A stretch of 64,000 nucleotides of DNA from Dissulfurimicrobium hydrothermale (GTDB lineage: Bacteria; Desulfobacterota; Dissulfuribacteria; Dissulfuribacterales; Sh68), in assembly GCF_022026155.1 (NCBI RefSeq), contig NZ_CP085041.1, positions 962,306-1,026,305 of the forward strand. Direction: 5' to 3'. The position numbers and the translations under genes were made by a program. Positions 1 through 9,838 of the stretch are shown in pieces (the stretch's first letter is position 1; each line of letters begins with the position of its first letter). Under the pieces are notes generated by a model, which saw only the letters and a list, made by a program, of their open reading frames with translations, was not told where the DNA came from and did not search any database.

Positions 1-1
1 T

Positions 2-800
2 GCCAACCAAATAGCCGTTGCATTTGAACGGGCCTTCCTCGCTGAAGAGGCGCAACGCGCTGTCTTAAAGGCCGAGACAGAGAGCCTCAGGAATACCTTG
101 CTCAGCTCCATTTCCCACGATTTGCGCACACCTCTGGCGGCTATTACCGGGGCTGCAACAGCACTTTTTCAGAGGGATATAAACATTGATCAGCAAGGTA
201 TGCATGAATTGATCTCGACTATATATGAAGAGGCTGAACATCTCAATGAGATTATACGCAATGTCCTCGATATGATCAGGCTTGAGACCAAGGCTATAAG
301 CGTAAAAAAGGAGTGGCAATCGATTGAAGAGGTCGTCGGGGTGGTGCTGAACCGTCTTTCCGAAAAGCTGAAAGACCGCGAGCTCAAAGTAGATATCCCT
401 GCCGACCTTCCGCTGGTCCCTTTTGATCCATTACTTATCGAGCAAGTGCTCATGAACCTGCTGGACAATGCCATCAGATACACCCCAGCTGGTACCCAGA
501 TCAATTTAACCGCCAGGATCAAGGAAGATGTCCTTCTTGTGGAATTGGCGGATAGGGGAAAGGGTATCCCGGCGGGTGATGAAGAGAGGATATTTGAAAA
601 GTTTGTGCGTGGTTCTGTCGCAGGGGGGGGGGGGGATAGGATTGGGGCTGACCATCTGCCGTGCCATTGTTAATGCGCATGGGGGGCGTATATGGGCTGA
701 AAACAGGCCTGGAGGCGGCGCTGTCTTTAAATTCACCCTGCCCATTGAAGGTAAGCCGTCCATGCCGGAACCTGAGGAAGAGATGCGGAATGTGGCATGA
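2..800 (+). pseudogene. kdpD: KdpD sensor histidine kinase, C-terminal part, frameshifted
   Basis: This is the C-terminal catalytic part of the potassium sensor kinase; the 5' part lies outside the window. The first frame, open from base 2, has the H box SHDLRTPL (His codon at 116-118), an N box (LMNLLDNAIRYTP) and a DRGKGI nucleotide-binding motif. After a run of 13 G (623-635) this frame stops at 673. The next frame carries the missing G-rich lid and end ([11 protein letters not shown], then [16 protein letters not shown]) to a stop at 800. With 12 G the two join as [11 protein letters not shown], so one G is extra. This may be a sequencing error, a real mutation or a phase-variable tract. 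The end overlaps kdpE by 4 bases (ATGA), as expected of an intact kdpDE pair. Confidence 0.88.
623..635. repeat. 13-G homopolymer inside kdpD
   Basis: Thirteen consecutive G lie in the glycine-rich nucleotide-binding region of kdpD. Twelve would keep the frame. Long G runs are prone to slippage in replication and to errors in sequencing. Confidence 0.95.
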
Positions 801-1519
801 CCAGCGGTGATAAAGAACAGATACTTCTTATAGAAGACGAGCCCCAGATGCTTCGTTTTCTCAAGATAATCCTTCAAGGCCATGGTTATAGGCTGGCCGA
901 GGCCACCAGTGGGGAAGATGGGCTTACACAGGTGGCTGTCAGGAATCCCGACGTGGTCTTGTTGGATCTCGGCCTTCCTGATATGGACGGTCTCAGCGTC
1001 ATACAGAGGATGCGCGAATGGAATTCCGTCCCTATCATAGTTATCTCGGCCAGGGAGCAGGAAAGAGACAAGGTGAGGGCGCTTGACCTGGGAGCGGACG
1101 ATTATTTGACTAAACCCTTTGGCGCCGGTGAATTGCTTGCCCGCATCAGGGTGGCGTTGCGCAATATGGTGATGAGGAAGGCTGATCGACAACAGCCTAG
1201 CTTTATTTCCGGCAACCTAGAGGTGGATTTTCTAAAGCGCCGGGTCTTTCTGGATGGGAAAGACGTGCACCTTACCCCGATCGAATACAAGTTGCTTGCC
1301 ACCTTGGTCCGCAATGCAGGAAAAGTGCTCACTCACAGTCAGTTGTTAAAAGAGGTATGGGGGCCCCTTTATATCCATCAGACCCAATACCTGAGGGTCT
1401 ATATGGCCCAGCTCCGTCATAAACTTGAGACCGATCCTGCACGGCCAAGATTTCTTATCAACGAACCAGGGGTTGGATATAGGTTTAAGATCGCGGACAG
1501 CGAAGGCGGATGCGATTGA
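797..1519 (+). CDS. kdpE: KdpE response regulator, OmpR/PhoB type
   Basis: DNA-binding response regulator, 240 aa, partner of KdpD and expected activator of the kdpFABC potassium ATPase genes (not in the window). The receiver domain (about 1-120) has the acidic pair E13-D14, the phospho-acceptor D57 in [10 protein letters not shown] and K106 in YLTKPF. The C-terminal half (about 135-235) is an OmpR-type winged helix ending in GVGYRF. It overlaps kdpD by 4 bases, so the two are probably translationally coupled. A phosphorylated KdpE would bind upstream of kdpF. The family call is firm, and the Kdp identity rests on sequence similarity plus the adjacent kinase. Confidence 0.93.
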   Translation: MTSGDKEQILLIEDEPQMLRFLKIILQGHGYRLAEATSGEDGLTQVAVRNPDVVLLDLGLPDMDGLSVIQRMREWNSVPIIVISAREQERDKVRALDLGADDYLTKPFGAGELLARIRVALRNMVMRKADRQQPSFISGNLEVDFLKRRVFLDGKDVHLTPIEYKLLATLVRNAGKVLTHSQLLKEVWGPLYIHQTQYLRVYMAQLRHKLETDPARPRFLINEPGVGYRFKIADSEGGCD

Positions 1520-1542
1520 TTCATTTATTGATCTATTTTTTA

Positions 1543-1571
1543 TTTACAAAATAGACGTCTTGTTATAAAAT
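1543..1571 (+). promoter_or_regulatory. Sigma-70-like promoter of the tetR/efflux operon
   Basis: TTTACA (1543-1548) and TAAAAT (1566-1571) are separated by exactly 17 bases, upstream of the TetR gene. The -10 box lies in the left arm of an inverted repeat, which would let the repressor block its own promoter. Confidence 0.5.
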
Positions 1572-1594
1572 CTGAAATCAACGTCATTTTATAA
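1563..1594. promoter_or_regulatory. Inverted repeat, candidate TetR operator
   Basis: TTATAAAAT (1563-1571) and ATTTTATAA (1586-1594) form a perfect 9-bp inverted repeat with a 14-base spacer that covers the -10 box. The sequence is AT-rich, so chance is possible, but the position suits autorepression. Confidence 0.4.
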
Positions 1595-1639
1595 AATAAG
1601 GTGTCATGTATATTTTATATGGGTCTCAAGGGCAAAGTG

Positions 1640-2299
1640 ATGATGGATATAAGGCCTACCCGTAGGGAAAGGGAAAGGTTGGCTCAACGTCAAGAGATGC
1701 TTATCGCTGCCCTGGAGCTTTTCTCCGAGAAGGGTTATCACAACGTCTCTATGCATGAGATCGCAGAAAGGTCCGAGTTTGCTATCGGGACGCTTTATAA
1801 GTTTTTTAAAAACAAAGAAGACCTATATAGGGCCTTGATGCTTGAAAAGGCCATGGAATTTCACGACACCCTAAACGAGGTCCTCTCTAGAGACGACGAT
1901 GTCCTGGCGGTCGTTAGAGATTATGTCGTTACAAAGGCAAGGCTTTTCGCCGACAACATACCCATCCTACGCCTCTATTTTGCCGAAACGCAAGGGGTAA
2001 GTTTCAACATAAAGGCAGGTATTGACCAAGACATACGCAAGCTGCATAGAGATACCTTAAAGGCCCTGAGCTCCGTGATGGAAAAGGGCGTCCGCACAAA
2101 GGTGTTTCGCAGTATAGATCCTCATCATTTAGCCCTGGCCCTGGAGGGGTTGACCAGAACCTTTCTCTTTTTTTGGCTGGAGGAATTGGACCGACATGCT
2201 TATGGAATGAGTACCCAGCTGATTGTCGATCTGTTTCTTAATGGATCTTTGGCCAGGGATCGGGCATCCGAAAACAATTCCGACGATCAAAAAATTTAA
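1640..2299 (+). CDS. TetR/AcrR-family repressor of the efflux operon
   Basis: A 219-aa regulator. The N-terminal helix-turn-helix domain (about 15-65) has the typical ALELFSEKGYHNVSMHEIA and GTLYKFFKNKEDLY segments. The rest is the variable ligand-binding domain with a late aromatic stretch (FLFFWLEE). The frame is open from a GTG at 1601, but ATG 1640 (or 1643) has AAGGG about 7 bases upstream and suits the family better. It lies directly before an adaptor-pump-channel operon in the same direction, so it is probably the local repressor, released by a pump substrate. The ligand cannot be told from sequence. Confidence 0.88.
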   Translation: MMDIRPTRRERERLAQRQEMLIAALELFSEKGYHNVSMHEIAERSEFAIGTLYKFFKNKEDLYRALMLEKAMEFHDTLNEVLSRDDDVLAVVRDYVVTKARLFADNIPILRLYFAETQGVSFNIKAGIDQDIRKLHRDTLKALSSVMEKGVRTKVFRSIDPHHLALALEGLTRTFLFFWLEELDRHAYGMSTQLIVDLFLNGSLARDRASENNSDDQKI

Positions 2300-2312
2300 A
2301 TAGGGGCTAGGC

Positions 2313-3515
2313 ATGAGAAATATGAACAGGGTGAGGTTTGTGATGGCCGCGGTCCTCGCCGTCGGCCTATTGTTGTACGGCTGCGGCGAGCAAAAAAAGG
2401 GGGCCGGTCCGCCACAGCCTAGAACCCCTGAGGTAGCTGTGATAACGGTGCAACCTGAACAAGTTGAACTCACCACTGAATTGCCTGGCAGGGTATCGGC
2501 CTTTTGTGTTGCAGAGGTGCGCCCGCAGGTAAGTGGCATCATCCAGAAACGGCTGTTCACCGAGGGCTCGGATGTCAAGGCCGGGCAGGTGCTGTATCAG
2601 ATCGACCCCGCACCCTTTCAGGCGGCCTACGACAACGCAAAGGCCGCTTTGGCCAAGGCTGAGGCCAATTTGATCCCGGCCCGTCTAAAGGAAGAGCGCT
2701 ACAGAGAACTGGTTAAGATCAAGGCAGTGAGCCAGCAGGACTACGACGATGCCTATGCCGCATTTAAGCAGGCCGAAGCCGAGCTTGCATCAGCCAAGGC
2801 CGCAGTGGAGACGGCCAGGATCAATCTGGGCTACACCAGGGTAAGGGCGCCGATCTCAGGGCGCATCGGGCGCTCGGCGGTGACGGCCGGTGCGCTTGTA
2901 ACGGCCGATCAACCTGCTGCATTGGCCACGATCCAACAGCTTGACCCCGTTTATGTCGATCTAACTCAATCCAGCGCTGAGATGCTGCAGTTGGAGCGTG
3001 AGATGGCGGAAGGCGTGCTCAAACGCAGCGCATCCGCCGATCTGGGGCAGGTCGGATTGCTTATGGGAGACGGAAGCCGCTACCCATTGCCTGGCGTCCT
3101 GAAGTTTTCGGAGGTTATGGTGGAACAGGATACCGGCTCAGTCACTATGCGGGCCGTCTTCCCAAATCCAAAACATATACTATTGCCAGGGATGTTTGTC
3201 CGCGGGATTGTAAAAGAAGGGGTCGATGAGCATGCGATCTTGGTCCCACAGCGCGCTGTGACCCGCGATCAAAAAGGTGATGCCGTGGTCATGGTGGTAG
3301 GGGCCGGAGAAAGGGTTGAACCGCGGATTATTAAAGTATCTCGTACTATTGGCGATAAGTGGCTGGTGAATGAAGGGCTTAAGGCAGGCGATCGGGTCGT
3401 TATGGAAGGGCTCCAGCGGGTGCGCCCGGGAGCGCCGGTCAAGGTCGTGGCATTCAGCGTCCCTCAATCCGCAGCTCCTGCCGGCATTTCAAAGCCTGCG
3501 GTGATCAAAAAGTAA
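2313..3515 (+). CDS. RND efflux periplasmic adaptor lipoprotein (AcrA/MexA type)
   Basis: Membrane fusion protein of 400 aa that links the inner-membrane pump to the outer-membrane channel. A short hydrophobic signal ends in a lipobox (LLYGC), so it should be a lipoprotein anchored in the inner membrane. The biotinyl-lipoyl and coiled-coil hairpin region follows (about 60-200: RPQVSGIIQKRLFTEGSDVKAG, then Ala/Lys/Glu-rich helices, then INLGYTRVRAPISGRIG). Beta-barrel and membrane-proximal domains make up the rest. It starts 13 bases after the TetR gene and 9 bases before the pump gene. The class (AcrA/MexA/TtgA) is clear; the drug range is not. Confidence 0.94.
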   Translation: MRNMNRVRFVMAAVLAVGLLLYGCGEQKKGAGPPQPRTPEVAVITVQPEQVELTTELPGRVSAFCVAEVRPQVSGIIQKRLFTEGSDVKAGQVLYQIDPAPFQAAYDNAKAALAKAEANLIPARLKEERYRELVKIKAVSQQDYDDAYAAFKQAEAELASAKAAVETARINLGYTRVRAPISGRIGRSAVTAGALVTADQPAALATIQQLDPVYVDLTQSSAEMLQLEREMAEGVLKRSASADLGQVGLLMGDGSRYPLPGVLKFSEVMVEQDTGSVTMRAVFPNPKHILLPGMFVRGIVKEGVDEHAILVPQRAVTRDQKGDAVVMVVGAGERVEPRIIKVSRTIGDKWLVNEGLKAGDRVVMEGLQRVRPGAPVKVVAFSVPQSAAPAGISKPAVIKK

Positions 3516-3524
3516 AGGTGCATC

Positions 3525-6500
3525 ATGCCCAGATTTTTTATAAACCACCCTGTATTTGCCTGGGTGATAGCCATCATGATCATGCTGGCCGGTCTCTTGG
3601 CGATCAAGACCCTGCCGGTCTCTCAATATCCTCCTATCGCACCGCCCATGATCACCATCAACGCCATGTATCCAGGGGCATCGGCGCAGACGGTGCAGGA
3701 TACGGTAACGCAGGTGATCGAACAGAAGCTGAACGGGATCGACAACCTGATATACATGTCGTCCACTAGCGATTCATCAGGGGCGGCGGCCATCAACCTG
3801 AGCTTCAAGCCCGGCACCGACCCGAACATCGCCCAGGTGCAGGTACAGAACAAGCTGCAGCTGGCCATGCCGCTGCTGCCTCAGGTTGTGCAAAGACAAG
3901 GGATTGCGGTGGTCAAGTCCACCAAGAACTTCCTGCTGGTACTTGGTCTGGTGTCAGAAGACGGGTCCATGGACCGCAACGCCCTGACTGATTATCTGAT
4001 CTCCAATATCCAGGACACCATCAGCCGGCTTGAAGGTGTGGGCGAGGTGCAGCTGTTCGGCACCCAGAATGCCATGCGGATATGGTTGGATCCCTTCAAG
4101 TTGTACGGCTATCATTTGACCGTCAACGATGTTATCGCTGCACTAGAGGCCCAAAACGTTCAGGTCTCTGCCGGTCAGTTTGGCGGCGCTCCAGCTGCGC
4201 CTGGGCAACAGCTGAACGCCGTCATAACAGCCCGCACCTTGTTGCAGACACCGGAGCAGTTCGGCGCGATCGTTTTGAAGACGAACAGTGATGGTTCCAC
4301 CGTCAGATTGAGGGATGTGGCCGACTGCAAGATCGGTACCGAGAGCTATGACGTACAGGCCTTCTATAATGGGAAACCGATTGGGGCTATGGCCATAAGG
4401 CTGGCGTCAGGAGCGAATGCGCTGGAGACGGTCGGCCGGATCAAGGCCAAGATGGAGGAGTTGTCAAGATATTTTCCCCCACATATGAAGGTAGTTTATC
4501 CATATGATACCACCCCATTCGTCAAGATCTCCATCGAAGAGGTGGTCAAGACCTTGTTCGAGGCGGTATGTCTGGTCTTTGTGATCATGTTTCTATTCCT
4601 CCAGAACATCCGAGCCACACTGATACCGACCATAGCGGTTCCGGTGGTGCTCTTGGGCACATTCGGGGTGTTATATGCAGCTGGTTTTTCAATCAACATC
4701 TTGACTATGTTCGCAATGGTCATTGTCATAGGCCTCCTGGTTGACGACGCCATCGTGGTGGTGGAGAATGTTGAGCGGATTATGTCGGAAGAGGGGCTGT
4801 CGCCGCATGACGCCACGGTCAAGTCCATGGGGCAGATCACGGGCGCCCTCTGGGGTATCGCCACCGTGCTGACAGCAGCCTTTCTGCCGATGGCCTTTTT
4901 TGGTGGTTCCACAGGTGTCATATATCGTCAATTCTCAATTACTATCATCTCCGCTATGATCCTTTCGGTCTTTGTTGCAATGACCTTGACCCCGGCCTTA
5001 TGCGCTACCATGCTCAAGCCGGTGGAAAGGGGATATCATTTCGGCGAATTTGGTTTGTTGAAGGGTTTTTTTCGCTGGTTCAATAAATGGTTCGATCGCA
5101 GGAGGGTTCAATATGAGTCGATCGTCAGGCGTTCATTCGGCAAGACGGCACGTTATCTGATTGTTTACTGCATAATTGTCGCATGTATGGTCTTTCTCTT
5201 TTTGCGCCTGCCCACTGCCTTTCTGCCGGATGAGGATCAGGGCATTATTTATAGTTTGATACAGCTGCCTGCCGGGGCAACCTTTGAACGAACATTGAAT
5301 GTGATGAAACAGGTCGAGCACTATTTTCTGGAGGATGAGAAAAAGGCGGTGAATGCGGTGATCACCGTGGCCGGCTTCAGCTACGCCGGCCGTGGCCAGA
5401 ACATGGGGTTGGCCATTATCAAGCTGCGTGACTGGAAGTTGCGCCAGTCCCCGGAACTGCGGGCACCTGCGGTTTTGAGACGTGCCATGGCCAGATTTTC
5501 CCGAATCAGGGACGGGGTGGTATTTGCCTTTATTCCGCCGCCGGCCATAGAGTTGGGACAGGCCAACGGTTTTGATTTCGAGCTTGAAGATCGGGCCGGC
5601 CTTGGTCATGAAAGGTTGATGGAGGCCCGCAACCAGCTCTTGGGTATGGCCATGAAAGATCCGAAATTGATGGCTGTACGGCCCAACGGTATGGATGACA
5701 CCCCTCAATTTAAGCTCGATATCGACGATGTACAGGCGGCCAGTATGGGGATTTCCTTGGATGACATCAATAATGTCCTGTCCGCTGCATGGGGTGGTCT
5801 TTATATCAATGATTTCATTCAAAACGGCAGGGTCAAGAAGGTCTATCTTCAGGCCGATGCGCCGTACCGAATGCTGCCCAAAGATATCTACAGATGGTAT
5901 GTACGCAATAAACAGGGTAGGATGGTTCCTTTCTCAGCCTTTTCGACCGCCAGATGGCAGTATGGCTCGCCGCGGCTTGAGCGTTATAATGGCATCCCTT
6001 CTGTTGAGATTATGGGGCAGGCGGCGCCTGGGGTGAGCACAGGCGAGGCCATGGCCGAGATGGAGAGGCTGGCTGCCAAACTGCCATCGGGGATCGGCTA
6101 TGAATGGACTGGTCTTTCATATGAAGAAAAGCAGGCCGGAAAACAGGCGCCTGCGCTCTATGCCATCTCGCTCCTGGTGGTGTTTCTATCTGTAGCTGCG
6201 TTGTATGAAAGTTGGACCATACCATTTGTCAATATGCTGATGCTGCCGCTGGGCCTTGTCGGGGCTGTTACGGCGACGACTTTACGTGGATTGTCGAATG
6301 ACGTCTATCTCCAGATCGGGCTCTTGACCACCATGGGACTTTCTACAAAGAACGCAATCCTGATCATTCAGTTCATCAAAGACCAATTGCGTCAAGGGGT
6401 TGGTCTGATTGAAGCTACACTCGCCGCGATAAAGATCCGGCTTCGTCCGGTCCTTATGACCTCATTGGCGTTTTTTTTCGGCACCTTGCCGTTGGCCCTC

Positions 6501-6695
6501 ACCCACGGGGCCGGCGCCGGGGCGCAAAACGCCATCGGTACAGCAGTCACCGGCGGGATGCTCTCGGCCACCTTTATCGATTTGATCTTTATCCCATTCT
6601 TTTTTGTATTGATATCAAGACTGTTCAGGAAAGGGCAGCCGGGACCGCTTTCTGTAAAATCCATTACTTCTTCGGACGTCCGGGGGGTAAATTGA
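3525..6695 (+). CDS. RND multidrug efflux pump, inner-membrane subunit (AcrB/MexB, HAE1)
   Basis: Proton-driven trimeric exporter, 1056 aa, the usual length for this family. The N-terminus ([20 protein letters not shown]) is the cytoplasmic start and first membrane helix. The proton-relay aspartates lie in TM4 ([19 protein letters not shown]), and the relay lysine lies in [13 protein letters not shown] of TM10. The two large periplasmic porter loops and 12 helices are all there. It sits between adaptor and outer-membrane factor genes, so the set should export hydrophobic compounds across both membranes. No disruption is seen. Confidence 0.96.
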   Translation: MPRFFINHPVFAWVIAIMIMLAGLLAIKTLPVSQYPPIAPPMITINAMYPGASAQTVQDTVTQVIEQKLNGIDNLIYMSSTSDSSGAAAINLSFKPGTDPNIAQVQVQNKLQLAMPLLPQVVQRQGIAVVKSTKNFLLVLGLVSEDGSMDRNALTDYLISNIQDTISRLEGVGEVQLFGTQNAMRIWLDPFKLYGYHLTVNDVIAALEAQNVQVSAGQFGGAPAAPGQQLNAVITARTLLQTPEQFGAIVLKTNSDGSTVRLRDVADCKIGTESYDVQAFYNGKPIGAMAIRLASGANALETVGRIKAKMEELSRYFPPHMKVVYPYDTTPFVKISIEEVVKTLFEAVCLVFVIMFLFLQNIRATLIPTIAVPVVLLGTFGVLYAAGFSINILTMFAMVIVIGLLVDDAIVVVENVERIMSEEGLSPHDATVKSMGQITGALWGIATVLTAAFLPMAFFGGSTGVIYRQFSITIISAMILSVFVAMTLTPALCATMLKPVERGYHFGEFGLLKGFFRWFNKWFDRRRVQYESIVRRSFGKTARYLIVYCIIVACMVFLFLRLPTAFLPDEDQGIIYSLIQLPAGATFERTLNVMKQVEHYFLEDEKKAVNAVITVAGFSYAGRGQNMGLAIIKLRDWKLRQSPELRAPAVLRRAMARFSRIRDGVVFAFIPPPAIELGQANGFDFELEDRAGLGHERLMEARNQLLGMAMKDPKLMAVRPNGMDDTPQFKLDIDDVQAASMGISLDDINNVLSAAWGGLYINDFIQNGRVKKVYLQADAPYRMLPKDIYRWYVRNKQGRMVPFSAFSTARWQYGSPRLERYNGIPSVEIMGQAAPGVSTGEAMAEMERLAAKLPSGIGYEWTGLSYEEKQAGKQAPALYAISLLVVFLSVAALYESWTIPFVNMLMLPLGLVGAVTATTLRGLSNDVYLQIGLLTTMGLSTKNAILIIQFIKDQLRQGVGLIEATLAAIKIRLRPVLMTSLAFFFGTLPLALTHGAGAGAQNAIGTAVTGGMLSATFIDLIFIPFFFVLISRLFRKGQPGPLSVKSITSSDVRGVN

Positions 6696-6696
6696 T

Positions 6697-8157
6697 ATGG
6701 TACGCACGATGACGGTCATCTGTTTCTGTATCATGTCAGGGTTTTTTCTCTGCCTTGGCGGTTGTTCTTTGGCCCCAAAGTACCTCAGACCAGCGGCCCC
6801 GGTTTCGGCTCAGTGGCCTAAAGGAGAGGCATATAAGGCCCGCTGGTCTGGCGTTCAACCTTCTATCTCATGGCAAGAGTTTTTTATCAATCCTAAATTG
6901 CGTAAAGTGGTCGCTATGGCCTTGGAGAACAACCGTGATCTGCGAGTGGCGGCCCTCAATATAGAAAAGGCGATCGCCTTGTACCAGATCCAACGCTCAG
7001 AGCTTTTCCCGGGTATTGATGCATCCGGCAGCTGGAGTAAGGAACACCAACTGATCAGCGGTCTCCCAGGAGGGGCGCAAAGTCCTACAATCAAACGCTA
7101 TAGCGTTGAGTTAGGGATAAGCGCTTGGGAGCTCGATATTTTTGGGCGCATCCGGAGCTTGAAAGAACAGGCCTTGGAGCAATTTTCCGCTACGGAACAG
7201 GCACAGCGGGGTGTGCAGATATCTCTGGTAGCCGAAGTTGCAAACACCTGGCTGGCGCTGGCCGCCGACCAAGAGCAGCTTAAGTTGGCCCAAGACACCC
7301 TGAAGAACCGTCAGGATGCCTATCAGCTGGTTCGGCGCCGTTTCGAGCTGGGCGTTTCCTCTGAACTGGACCTGCGGCAGGCTCAGATGCAGGTGGAGGC
7401 GGCGAAAGTTGATGTAGCCCGCTACACCACCCTTGTAGCGCAGGATGAAAACGCCTTGAATCTGGCTGTAGGAAAGTCAGTTCCTCCTGAGTTGCTTCCG
7501 CATGACCTTTCCGAAACACTGGCTGCTGTGAAAGAGGTTGCCCCAGGCCTGCCATCAGATGTCCTGTTGAGGCGTCCTGATATCCTCCAGGCCGAGGATA
7601 TCCTCAAGGGGGCCAATGCAAACATTGGCGCCGCCCGTGCAGATTTTTTTCCGCGTATTACCCTCACTACCAATATCGGCCTAATGAGCGAGGAGCTCTC
7701 AAGACTCTTCAAGTCAGGATCGGATACTTGGGGTTTCGTGCCGCAGGTGATCCTTCCGATTTTTGATGCCGGTGCATCGAGCGCCAATCTGAGGGCGGCA
7801 AAGGTTGATCGCGATATTGCATTGGCCAGATATGAGAAGGCGATACAGACGGCATTTAGAGAGGTGGCCGATGCCCTTGCCCAGCGAGGGACTATTGATG
7901 AACAGGCGGCGGCGCAGCGGTCGTTGACGGATGCAGCGGCTGCGACATATCATCTTTCCATGTCGTGCTATGAAAAAGGGATCGACAGCTATCTGAACGT
8001 ACTGGACGCCCAACGATCTCTCTATGCCGCCCAACAGGGGTTGATCGCCATCCGTTTGGCCCGTCTGACGAATTTGGTGACCTTATATAAGGTGTTGGGA
8101 GGCGGCGGTCCTCAGAATTCTACATCATCGAACGTCAGCCATCCGGACAAGCAATGA
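6697..8157 (+). CDS. Outer-membrane efflux channel lipoprotein (OprM/NodT family)
   Basis: TolC-like channel, 486 aa. The signal peptide ends in a lipobox (CLGGC), giving a lipid-anchored outer-membrane protein of OprM/NodT type. Two OEP repeats follow: the first around 60-265 with an ALDNR-like segment and GVSSELDLRQA; the second around 290-470 with PSDVLLRRPDILQAE, ANIGAARADFFPRI and the YEKGIDSYLNVLDAQRSLY motif. It begins one base after the pump stop and ends the operon. The gene downstream is convergent. Confidence 0.95.
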   Translation: MVRTMTVICFCIMSGFFLCLGGCSLAPKYLRPAAPVSAQWPKGEAYKARWSGVQPSISWQEFFINPKLRKVVAMALENNRDLRVAALNIEKAIALYQIQRSELFPGIDASGSWSKEHQLISGLPGGAQSPTIKRYSVELGISAWELDIFGRIRSLKEQALEQFSATEQAQRGVQISLVAEVANTWLALAADQEQLKLAQDTLKNRQDAYQLVRRRFELGVSSELDLRQAQMQVEAAKVDVARYTTLVAQDENALNLAVGKSVPPELLPHDLSETLAAVKEVAPGLPSDVLLRRPDILQAEDILKGANANIGAARADFFPRITLTTNIGLMSEELSRLFKSGSDTWGFVPQVILPIFDAGASSANLRAAKVDRDIALARYEKAIQTAFREVADALAQRGTIDEQAAAQRSLTDAAAATYHLSMSCYEKGIDSYLNVLDAQRSLYAAQQGLIAIRLARLTNLVTLYKVLGGGGPQNSTSSNVSHPDKQ

Positions 8158-8282
8158 GGTCCCTGATTATTGCACAATCATCCATACAAATTTACTACGG
8201 CCTGGATGGATCTTGTCTTGGCTCCAGTAAGGTTCGCCTGGCGTTTAAGAATATCAGTTCAGCAAGGTCGCGTTTCTAGCGA

Positions 8283-8873
8283 CTACTTTGCAAGCCAGTC
8301 ATAAATCCTTGTCACGCATCTGTCCGCAGCCTTGTTGATTGCATCCACAGAGTCCATCGGGCTTACAGCGCTCGAGGGGCTGCCGCACCTGAAAAGACTG
8401 TTTTTTATCGGTCTGGAATGCTTTGTATCGACAAGGACTGCTGAAATTACCACAACCCCCTCGCCGCCATCATCCTGTATGTGCATCGAAAGGTCGTCTA
8501 TCTCTATCTCGAGAAGATATTGCGTCGAGGCTAGGGAGTCTGCGGACAGGACATCGGTTGCAAGACCGGTTTCCTTAATAGCTAAAATTATCTTTTTCTT
8601 GATCATATCATCCGGCGGTTCCGCCCATCTGTTCAAGTAAAAGGCGTTTTTGCCGTATTTTTTGTCTAGATAATATATCGACCTGCTCATCATGCCCTTC
8701 ACTGTCACCTTGATTGAGCCATAGGCCGGTATATCGACGGCTTTAAGCCCCCTGGTCTCTATAGCTATGCGGTAATAGTGGATAGGCGGGACCTCTTTTA
8801 CTTTTACGCACGAGGACAAGAAAAGGCAAAAAACAGGTAAGAAAAGGACTATTTTTACTGTTTTCGTCTTCAT
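8283..8873 (-). CDS. ABC transport auxiliary lipoprotein (PqiC/DUF330-like) of the Mla-type operon
   Basis: A 196-aa lipoprotein with a signal peptide and lipobox (FLSSC, Cys22). The mature part resembles the PqiC/ABC-type transport auxiliary family that accompanies MCE transporters: a YRI strand near the N-terminus, a YLDKKYGKNAFYLNRWAEPP segment, and a late serine-rich stretch. It should sit in the outer membrane and receive or hand over lipid from the MlaD-type protein. It overlaps the MCE gene by 4 bases and is the last gene of the operon. Family assignment rests on pattern and context. Confidence 0.75.
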   Translation of the reverse strand: MKTKTVKIVLFLPVFCLFLSSCVKVKEVPPIHYYRIAIETRGLKAVDIPAYGSIKVTVKGMMSRSIYYLDKKYGKNAFYLNRWAEPPDDMIKKKIILAIKETGLATDVLSADSLASTQYLLEIEIDDLSMHIQDDGGEGVVVISAVLVDTKHSRPIKNSLFRCGSPSSAVSPMDSVDAINKAADRCVTRIYDWLAK

Positions 8874-9838
8874 TTTTCCGATTCCTCGCCTGGTCCGAGG
8901 AGTGGACGTGATCTCTTTAAGAGGAGGTCGGCTGGGCTGTTTCCGATCGCCTTTGCCTCTTCATGCAGTGTCGAAAGCAGGGATCTAGCCTCGCGAAGTG
9001 TGTCGTTCAGCATAAAGACAGACGGTTCAAGCATGGGTTTTATATCGTAGTCGCCTGCCTTTACCTTTTTGTCCAGTTCTAGACTTAATTCGTCGATATT
9101 TGAAGAGGCGGAGGCAAGCCTGTCCAGGGTGAGGTCTGCCTTTTGGGACAGCTCCCTGGCCATAGGTCTCAGGCTGTCGGCCTCCGTCGCGATGTTTTTC
9201 AGTCTTTGCGAGGCCTCAGTTAGATTTTCTACGAGTAAACGGATGTTGTCTATAGTTTTTGGAGAAAATCCGTCGTTCAACCGACCTGACAGTTCATCGA
9301 GATGTTGCAGGAAGGCATTGAGATGATCTGCATTTTCATCGGTCATCAGCCTGTTTATGCGATCGATTGCCTGTTCGAGCTTGCCAGTTATGTTGGCCGC
9401 TGACATCCCTACCTCTGAAAAGAGGGACGGCCTTGAAGGGATAACGGGGATCCCACCGTTTTTTGCCGTTAAGGGCAAGGCGCCTTGCTTGCCGCCTCTG
9501 ATCTCAATATATGCGATGCCGGTTATGCCGGTAAAGTTAAGGGTCGCATACATGCCTTGGAGAATAGGGGTGTCTTTTTGGACCTCCAGCAGTATCCGCA
9601 CCTTTGTGGGGTTGGAAGGATCGATCATTATGTCTTTGACGCTTCCGATGGTCACGCCCATATATTTGACAGGCGCATCTTTATTCAGTCCGGACACCGA
9701 TTCTTTAAGTTCCGTGTAATAGTACTTAAACCTGTCTTTCTTATAAAAGCCGCCGAGCCACATGGCGAATACCAGCGCTCCTATTGTAAAAATCATTACA
9801 AAGAGGCCTACTATGGTGTAATTAGCCCTGGTTTCCAT
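8870..9838 (-). CDS. mlaD: MlaD-like MCE-domain substrate-binding protein
   Basis: A 322-aa protein with one N-terminal membrane anchor (YTIVGLFVMIFTIGALVFAM), a single MCE domain (about 38-115, with KESVSGLNKDAPVKYMGVTIG and the FTGITGIAYIEIRGG strand), and a long helical tail (about 150-300) rich in Leu/Asp/Ser with coiled-coil character. Such proteins form hexamers in the periplasm that bind phospholipid, and long tails can build a bridge or tube. It overlaps the ATPase gene by 28 bases. The tail is longer than in E. coli MlaD (about 180 aa). Confidence 0.88.
   Translation of the reverse strand: METRANYTIVGLFVMIFTIGALVFAMWLGGFYKKDRFKYYYTELKESVSGLNKDAPVKYMGVTIGSVKDIMIDPSNPTKVRILLEVQKDTPILQGMYATLNFTGITGIAYIEIRGGKQGALPLTAKNGGIPVIPSRPSLFSEVGMSAANITGKLEQAIDRINRLMTDENADHLNAFLQHLDELSGRLNDGFSPKTIDNIRLLVENLTEASQRLKNIATEADSLRPMARELSQKADLTLDRLASASSNIDELSLELDKKVKAGDYDIKPMLEPSVFMLNDTLREARSLLSTLHEEAKAIGNSPADLLLKRSRPLLGPGEESEK

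Noticed and set aside
623-635. Programmed frameshifting at the kdpD G run
   Set aside because: No slippery heptamer with a stimulator is evident, and kdpD is not known to use it. A one-base length error or slippage is simpler.
506-1192. Long minus-strand ORF of 228 codons over kdpD/kdpE
   Set aside because: It lies opposite two clearly conserved genes and encodes no recognisable fold.
5133-5822. Minus-strand ORF of 229 codons inside the RND pump gene
   Set aside because: Shadow of the well-conserved pump frame; no ribosome-binding site and no family features.
8158-8282. Possible tRNA or terminator between the efflux and Mla operons
   Set aside because: No cloverleaf and no stable hairpin with a T run could be traced.
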